Positions 13,045 to 17,621 of a stretch of 17,621 bases of DNA are shown here, one piece after another (position 1 is the stretch's first letter; each line of letters starts with the position of its first letter). The notes under the pieces were generated by a model. The model was not told where the DNA came from. It made no database searches and saw only the letters and a list, made by a program, of their open reading frames with translations. Position numbers and translations under genes: made by a program. Source of the stretch: JBGSWC01 sp041752635 (GTDB lineage: Bacteria; Planctomycetota; Planctomycetia; Pirellulales; Lacipirellulaceae); the NCBI GenBank assembly GCA_041752635.1, contig JBGSWC010000058.1, positions 1 to 17,621 of the forward strand, in the 5' to 3' direction.

Positions 13045-14589
13045 TCATGCAAATTGCTGATGGATTGCTTTCGCTTGTTCGCGAATTTGCCCGAGCTCGT
13101 GGGCATCTTTTCGCTGGAGATTTTTGAGTTGCATAGTCATGCGATTGTTGCCGGTCAGCGCTTTTTGGTTGCGGGCCAGAAAGTCCCAGTAGAGGGTCGT
13201 AAAGGGGCACGCTTTGTCGCCGCTCGCCTGTTTCGGATCGTAGCGGCAAGCTTTGCAGTAGTTGCTCATTTTGTTGATGTAGTTGCCACTCGCACAATAA
13301 GGCTTGCTCGCCATCACGCCATTGTCGGCATATTGCGACATGCCGAGCGTATTGGGCAGCTCGACCCATTCGATTGCATCAACATAAATGGCCAAATACC
13401 ATTCGTGTACCGCCTTGGGATCGACCCCCAGCAACAAGGCGAAGAGCCCGGTGACCATGAGCCGCTGAATGTGATGGGCGTACCCATAATCGAGTGTTTG
13501 CCCAATCGCCTGCTGCAGACAGTGCATGTCGGTTTCGCCGGTCCAATAAAAATCGGGCAGTGGCGAGGTCGCCCGAAACGTGTTGCGATCGATGTATTCG
13601 GGCATGTAAGTCCAGTAGATGCCACGCACGTATTCGCGCCAGCCAAGCACTTGGCGAATGAATCCTTCGACGGCGTTGAGCGGTGCATCGCCAGCCTGAT
13701 AAGCCTGCGCGGCTGCCGCGACGACTTCGCGCGGGTCGAGCAATTTGAGATTCAGCGACGACGAGATTCGCGAATGATATAGCATCGGCTCGTCGGTCCA
13801 CATTGCATCTTGGTAGTCGCCAAATTTGGCTAGCCGCTTCTTGACGAAGTCAGTAAGCGCAATGCGAGCCTGTTTGACGGTGACCGGCCAATCAAAGTGA
13901 TCGAGATTGCCCGGGTGCGAGTCAAATCGCCGGTTGACCAGATCGATCACTGCGCTTGTCGTCGCATCTGGCGTGAACGAAACCGGTCGCGGAATAAGTC
14001 CTGGCCCCCCTTTGCCAAACGCGCCACGGTTGTCGGAGTCATAGTTCCAATCGCCACCAACCGGTTTGCCGTCGTTCATCAGCACGTTGTGCTTCTTACG
14101 CAATTCGCGGTAGAAAAATTCGAGCCGCAGTTGCTTTCTTCCTTTGGCGTGTTCAGCAAACTCGTCGGGCGTGCTGTAAAAGTGTCGGTCTTCGATCATA
14201 TCGAGTGGCAAATCGCTGGCCTTTGCGACGTCTGCGATGGCTCGTTTCACTCGCCATTCGCCGGGGTGGACGACTGTGAGACGCTCGGGCTTGAGCCTTC
14301 GTATGGCGCTGCACAATTCGCGGGCGAGGGAGCCTTCGTTGCCCTGTTCGTCCAACTCGATGTAATCGACGGACACACCGTCCTCCTTCAGCGCATCACG
14401 AAAGTGCCGCATTGCCGATAGGAACAAAGCAATGCGCGCTTTGTGTGTCCAGACGTGTGTCGACTCTTCGTCGACTTCGGCCATCCAAACGACATCGCGA
14501 TCGAGATCAAAGTCGTCAAACAGTGCCGAGTCGCGATTCAATTGATCGCCGAGCACGATGGCCAAGTTGCGGACCGATTTTCGCGACAT
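13045..14589 (-). CDS. FeS-BCP cryptochrome/photolyase (PhrB-type, (6-4) photolyase)
   Basis: 514 residues. It repairs (6-4) photoproducts in UV-damaged DNA using light, FAD and a [4Fe-4S] cluster. The N-terminal 1-130 region (LAIVLGDQLN, HPGEWR) is the antenna-binding alpha/beta domain. The C-terminal region binds FAD and the cluster. Cluster cysteines are C357, C445, C448 and C461 (NYCKACRYDPKQASGDKAC); the four in Agrobacterium PhrB are C350, C438, C441 and C454, a constant offset of 7. With the same offset, PhrB H366 corresponds to H373 (YAHHIQRLM), W342 to W349, W390 to W397 and Y424 to Y431. All are present, so the protein is expected to be active. ATG 14589 lies 6 bases after the stop of the class II photolyase gene, so the two are almost certainly co-transcribed and probably translationally coupled. 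It may carry a dimethyl-ribolumazine antenna, as PhrB does. Confidence 0.95.
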   Translation of the reverse strand: MSRKSVRNLAIVLGDQLNRDSALFDDFDLDRDVVWMAEVDEESTHVWTHKARIALFLSAMRHFRDALKEDGVSVDYIELDEQGNEGSLARELCSAIRRLKPERLTVVHPGEWRVKRAIADVAKASDLPLDMIEDRHFYSTPDEFAEHAKGRKQLRLEFFYRELRKKHNVLMNDGKPVGGDWNYDSDNRGAFGKGGPGLIPRPVSFTPDATTSAVIDLVNRRFDSHPGNLDHFDWPVTVKQARIALTDFVKKRLAKFGDYQDAMWTDEPMLYHSRISSSLNLKLLDPREVVAAAAQAYQAGDAPLNAVEGFIRQVLGWREYVRGIYWTYMPEYIDRNTFRATSPLPDFYWTGETDMHCLQQAIGQTLDYGYAHHIQRLMVTGLFALLLGVDPKAVHEWYLAIYVDAIEWVELPNTLGMSQYADNGVMASKPYCASGNYINKMSNYCKACRYDPKQASGDKACPFTTLYWDFLARNQKALTGNNRMTMQLKNLQRKDAHELGQIREQAKAIHQQFA

Positions 14590-14595
14590 AGTGGC

Positions 14596-16086
14596 TCAGT
14601 CGAATAGGCGAGCTTGCTCGCTCTTCGTGGGCGAATGTTTTTCGATATAGCCTTTCACGCGAACCTTACGGGCTGTGTTGTCGCTACTCATATAGCGAAT
14701 CTTGCCGTAAACCTCGCGCTCGGGTCCCCAGGGACGGTCGTACCGCCCTAACACCCAAAAGATGCCGCTGTAGCTGTTGGGGTCGCGGCCATCGATGGCG
14801 TACTTGTTGTTGAGATGCAACATTGTTTCCAAAGCCGACTGCGGTGTGGGCGACCACTCGAGTATCTTCTTGCCCCAAAGCATGCGAAGGTAATTGTGTA
14901 GACGCCCCGTCTTGACCAGTTGCCACTGGGCCGCATTCCAAAGCTCGTCGTGTGTTTGGGCTTGCTCGAATTCTGTGAGCGTGTATTCGTGTTCGCGACG
15001 GTCGCTGGCGTGCTCTCGCAAAGTTTCTTGTGCCCAGTCTGGCAACGACTCATACTTTGCGTAGTTCGGCTCACGGCTACACATGTTGAAGCCCAATTCA
15101 CGCCAGGTAATCAGCTCGTCGAGAAAACCCTCGGCGTCTTCGTCGATTCCCCACCAACCTTTCGATGATCCGTTGGCTTTGCCCGAAAGTTTGGTCGGCT
15201 TCCAGGCGGTCGCGTCGGCGACGGCGGCAAACACCTCATGGGCGCTAATGTGTCCGAAGTGCAACCACGGCGACAGGCCGCTGGCAGCGTCGGCCTCGGG
15301 TTGATTTCGTTCGCTGTACCGCTCAAGCCGCGATGCAATAAACAACTCCAGTTGTCGCCGTGCGGCCAATTCGCCTCCGGCAATGTCGTCGACCGCTTTC
15401 ACCGAGTGATCGATGGGAAGCTCCGCCAAGTAGCTCGTTGACTCCGCCCACCTCTCGACTGGCGACTCGGGCCACTGGTCGAAAATTGCTTGCGGCACGT
15501 GGGCATTGCGGAGGTTCACCCCCGCGAAATTTTCTTCGGGTCCTTCATCGAGGTAATCGGGCAAGGTTTTCTGTAAGTACCGACGTAGGTCGTAAGCGCG
15601 AGCAAATGTCTTTTCGGCCACCTGCATTGGCAGCAGGCCGTTGCTGTCGACAAGTTCGAATCGACAACCAATTTGCCGCTTGGCGGCTCGATGCTGTGCG
15701 GGAAGAAAAAAACAAGGATAGTCGTCGCTCACCACCACGGCCGCTCGCGCGGCGAGTGCTTTGAGCAATCCCTTGCCGACTCCTTTACTCGGTTCGACAT
15801 AGGGATAGTAGCGAACGTTCGTGTCGGCAAATCGCCGCAGATTGTCGCACATCCCCTGCACGACGAAATGATGTAGCCGATCGCTCGCCCACTCGTAGTC
15901 GCACCTGAGTGCTTCGAGAATGACCAGTGGTTTACCGAGTTGTTGGGCCAGCTCAACGGCCCGGTCGAGCGAAAAATTCCAGTCCCCGCGGCGAAACGCC
16001 ACCATCCAGTACAGCACAAAGTCGCCAGATTCAACTGGCTCGACGTCGATGAGTGTGCGAATACGATGTGGGGGACAGTTAGGCAT
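14596..16086 (-). CDS. Class II deoxyribodipyrimidine photolyase (CPD photolyase)
   Basis: 496 residues. It reverses cyclobutane pyrimidine dimers with light and reduced FAD. The N-terminal domain has the class II pattern FVLYWMVAFRRGDWNFSLDRAVELAQQLGKPLVILEAL. The helical FAD domain contains GLSPWLHFGHISAHEV, WWGIDEDAEGFLDELITWRELGFN, the class II hallmark MLWGKKILEW (402-411), and GRYDRPWGPEREVYGKIRYMS (447-467). The start at 16086 (MPNCPPHRIRTLIDVEPV) fits the family. The frame continues to ATG 16212, adding 42 Thr/Ser/Ala-rich residues, but this would place a putative promoter and a 9-bp inverted repeat inside the gene and leave only 21 bases to the divergent neighbour. It is the first gene of an operon with the FeS-type photolyase, so both main UV lesions are covered by one transcript. 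Promoter candidates (TTGCCA, TATAGA) are at 16141-16167. Confidence 0.92.
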   Translation of the reverse strand: MPNCPPHRIRTLIDVEPVESGDFVLYWMVAFRRGDWNFSLDRAVELAQQLGKPLVILEALRCDYEWASDRLHHFVVQGMCDNLRRFADTNVRYYPYVEPSKGVGKGLLKALAARAAVVVSDDYPCFFLPAQHRAAKRQIGCRFELVDSNGLLPMQVAEKTFARAYDLRRYLQKTLPDYLDEGPEENFAGVNLRNAHVPQAIFDQWPESPVERWAESTSYLAELPIDHSVKAVDDIAGGELAARRQLELFIASRLERYSERNQPEADAASGLSPWLHFGHISAHEVFAAVADATAWKPTKLSGKANGSSKGWWGIDEDAEGFLDELITWRELGFNMCSREPNYAKYESLPDWAQETLREHASDRREHEYTLTEFEQAQTHDELWNAAQWQLVKTGRLHNYLRMLWGKKILEWSPTPQSALETMLHLNNKYAIDGRDPNSYSGIFWVLGRYDRPWGPEREVYGKIRYMSSDNTARKVRVKGYIEKHSPTKSEQARLFD

Positions 16087-16140
16087 AGTCGCTGCGGCAG
16101 AGCTCGTGCCAGTGGTCTTGGTAGTGGCGATGTGCGAGAC

Positions 16141-16190
16141 TCTATACCCGACAACGGTCCTTGGCAACTTGGGAATAGCTTGGACCGTTG
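16141..16190 (-). promoter_or_regulatory. Putative photolyase operon promoter with 9-bp inverted repeat
   Basis: On the minus strand TTGCCA (16167-16162) and TATAGA (16146-16141) are spaced 15 bases apart, a short but possible -35/-10 pair, about 55 bases before the chosen start. The perfect inverted repeat CAACGGTCC (16152-16160) / GGACCGTTG (16182-16190), 21 bases between arms, overlaps this region. It contains CTTGG three times on the plus strand. It could be an operator or a leader hairpin. It does not match the TGAACGTTT boxes. Confidence 0.4.
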
Positions 16191-16233
16191 AGTCCGAACT
16201 CTTGGTGGCCATAACTTTACGCTGACAACGAAC

Positions 16234-16782
16234 ATGACCTTTCTTTTCGAAGACCCGACCTACATTTGGATCGTTGGCGCGGTTGTCGTCACATTTGCTG
16301 CGGTGATCTGGTCGCAGTCAGCCAGTCGCGCTGCCTTTTTCGGCATGATAGGGGCCGCGATTTTGACGCTGCTCTGCGTGGCTGTCGAATGGCTCTGGGT
16401 CACACCCCGCGAGGAAATTCGGCTGACCCTTGGCGACGTAATGGAGTCGATCGAAGCCAACGACATGCCCGGTGTGCTCAGCTACCTGTCGCCTTCGGCC
16501 ACCGAAAGCCGCTCGTTGGTCGAAGACTTGATGCCCAAGCTTGATATCAAGAAAGCCAGGGTGATTAGCGGCGTCGAGATTTCGCTCGATAGCGACGAAA
16601 ATCCAAAGTCGGCACAAGCCACTTTTCGCGGACTATTCCAAGCATTGCACAAGTCGGCTGGTGTCCAGGGTGCCAAACCGCTGGAAGTCGAAGTCACCTT
16701 TGTCCGCGATGGCGAGCGTTGGCTCATCGAGAGCTACACCTCGCCCGAAGACTTTCGCAGTCAAGCGGCGAAATTGAAGTAG
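16234..16782 (+). CDS. Two-helix membrane protein with NTF2-like C-terminal domain, function unknown
   Basis: 182 residues. Two transmembrane helices lie at about 10-26 (YIWIVGAVVVTFAAVIW) and 32-51 (AAFFGMIGAAILTLLCVAVEWLWV). The rest is a soluble alpha+beta domain beginning TPREEIRLTLGDVMESIEANDMPGVLSYLSPSA and ending with strands EVEVTFVRDGERWLIESYTSPEDF. A helix pair followed by antiparallel strands ending in a 'DG.RWLI..Y' strand resembles NTF2/SnoaL-like (DUF4440-type) folds. I do not recognise a named family. It is divergent from the photolyase operon and convergent with the last gene (48 bases between stops), so linkage to DNA repair cannot be claimed. ATG 16234 has no clear ribosome site. 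Confidence 0.75.
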   Translation: MTFLFEDPTYIWIVGAVVVTFAAVIWSQSASRAAFFGMIGAAILTLLCVAVEWLWVTPREEIRLTLGDVMESIEANDMPGVLSYLSPSATESRSLVEDLMPKLDIKKARVISGVEISLDSDENPKSAQATFRGLFQALHKSAGVQGAKPLEVEVTFVRDGERWLIESYTSPEDFRSQAAKLK

Positions 16783-16830
16783 GCAAAAGTCTGGCCGAAG
16801 AGCCAGGGACTCGTCGTACGTCTGTGGCGT

Positions 16831-17376
16831 CTACTGGTTGTACTCGGGATGGCGCTGGCGATAGTGCGGGCCATTTTGTGGAGTCGGGCCATAGGGTGGC
16901 CTGCCATATTGTGGCAGATAGTCGCCATAGCCATTGCCAAAACCGCCACCACCGGGGTAGCCGTAAACTTGGCCGTAGGGGACGGCCGAGTTTTGGTTGA
17001 AATAGCTGCCCGAGAGAATCGATTGTCGCCAAGCATCGTGAAATCGTTCCCACTCGGCATCGATGCCGCCGCGACCGTTGCCCCAACTCTGCACCTGATA
17101 GCTCGAATCAACCGATCCATCCGCGCCGCGAATGTCGGTACGCGTACGGCGGTAGCTGCTGGTGACAGCGCGCGGGTCATCGAGCCCCTCAACCGGCGCG
17201 ATGCGGTCGAACTGGGCCACCCGTGCCCCCGTCGCAGGATCATGCGTGTAGGTGCTTTGGCGAAAAGCCCAACTCGGCTGTCCCTCGACCGGAGGCGGAC
17301 AGGTAGCACACGGCTGAGCAAAGCTAGCGACAGGAATCGCGGCCAAGAGTAATGCAACGATGGATCGATATTTCAT
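16831..17376 (-). CDS. Exported Gly/Tyr/Pro-rich protein, function unknown
   Basis: 181 residues. The start is set at ATG 17376, which opens a signal peptide (MKYRSIVALLLAAIPVASFA, cleavage after Ala20) and has GAGG 9 bases upstream. The frame continues to 17604 but without protein-like sequence. The mature protein begins QPCATCPPP, with a CxxC that could be structural or metal-binding. It has a central polar region (FDRIAPVEGLDDPRAVTSSYRRTRTDIRGADGSVDSSYQ) and a C-terminal tail from about 135 that is rich in Gly, Tyr, Pro and Asn (VPYGQVYGYPGGGGFGNGYGDYLPQYGRPPYG...). Such tails occur in cell-surface or envelope proteins of planctomycetes. No enzymatic domain is visible. Confidence 0.7.
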   Translation of the reverse strand: MKYRSIVALLLAAIPVASFAQPCATCPPPVEGQPSWAFRQSTYTHDPATGARVAQFDRIAPVEGLDDPRAVTSSYRRTRTDIRGADGSVDSSYQVQSWGNGRGGIDAEWERFHDAWRQSILSGSYFNQNSAVPYGQVYGYPGGGGFGNGYGDYLPQYGRPPYGPTPQNGPHYRQRHPEYNQ

Positions 17377-17512
17377 GGATGCTGCCTCGTAGATCGGCCA
17401 ACCGAGAGAAGTTGGCCATAGTTCCACAATAAACAGCGTGCGCGAAAATTTGCACAAGTTTCGACCGCAATTTCGCCCGTCCGGTGGGCGCGTGGTTCGA
17501 TTGTGCGGAAAA

Positions 17513-17532
17513 GTCGGGCGATACGCCCCGAC
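17513..17532 (-). terminator. Possible intrinsic terminator of a gene beyond the right edge
   Basis: On the minus strand GTCGGGGCG-TAT-CGCCCGAC forms a stem with one bulge, followed by TTTTCC. This suits the end of a minus-strand gene lying to the right of the window. The 17377-17621 stretch otherwise shows a short CGCCC/GGGCG hairpin (17475-17491) and a weak TTGTGC-N18-TTTATT promoter-like pair for the exported protein. Confidence 0.35.
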
Positions 17533-17621
17533 TAAGCGTAGCAGTTTTCGATTTCCCGATTCGCTCGAAACCGGGTGAACCTTATGCGAATCGTGAGCGT
17601 CCATGCTTACCGAACGCGAGT

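Noticed and set aside
12940..13782. 280-residue plus-strand frame opposite the FeS photolyase
   Set aside because: Antisense to residues that encode the conserved cluster cysteines; no ribosome site or family resemblance.
16087..16212. Longer start for the class II photolyase
   Set aside because: The 42 extra residues are low-complexity, contain an inverted repeat and promoter-like boxes, and leave 21 bases to the divergent gene. Kept as an alternative, not excluded.
17377..17604. N-terminal extension of the last exported protein
   Set aside because: It would place a typical signal peptide internally and includes a terminator-like hairpin.

Overview
The window looks like chromosomal DNA of a planctomycete, most likely from the Pirellulales. 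This is an inference from gene content: a HEAT-type C-terminus, a secretin-N-domain-like exported protein, a YeeN-type YebC protein, a MerR/B12-binding regulator with the planctomycete style of cobalamin domain, and an FeS-type photolyase. No rRNA, tRNA, CRISPR array or complete insertion sequence was found.

Layout. The left third (1-5.6 kb) carries the end of a HEAT-like protein, an exported thioredoxin-fold protein with a CHNC motif, a frameshifted TPR remnant, an exported secretin-N-domain-like protein, and a ketoacyl-ACP synthase homologue that has lost its nucleophilic Cys. It faces a YebC/YeeN-type gene on the minus strand. The middle (5.8-8.8 kb, minus strand) has a NagD-type HAD phosphatase, about 900 bp without a convincing gene, and galactokinase.

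The right half is the most interesting part. A CarH/LitR-like MerR regulator (minus) is divergent from a sigma-70 family factor (plus). The 277 bp between them hold two copies of the 20-bp box TGAACGTTTTGAACGTTTTT, each made of two tandem TGAACGTTT units, plus a 15-bp perfect dyad. The sigma gene ends in a terminator inside a 156-bp palindromic, MITE-like element. Next come a membrane protein fused to a SelL/peroxiredoxin-like domain, a typical 2-Cys peroxiredoxin with a potential G-quadruplex in its upstream region, and a tightly spaced two-gene photolyase operon. That operon pairs a class II (CPD-type) photolyase with an FeS-BCP/PhrB-type (6-4) photolyase, whose four cluster cysteines and cofactor residues all align with PhrB at a constant offset. 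A divergent small membrane protein and an exported Gly/Tyr-rich protein end the window.

Working hypothesis (inference): 8.9-16.2 kb is a light and oxidative-stress island. A CarH/LitR-family sensor would control a dedicated sigma factor, which could drive the photolyase and peroxide-defence genes. The regulator keeps the Wx9EH light-sensor motif, but its B12 lower-ligand region reads GDHY instead of the usual ExH arrangement. It may therefore bind cobalamin differently or not at all.
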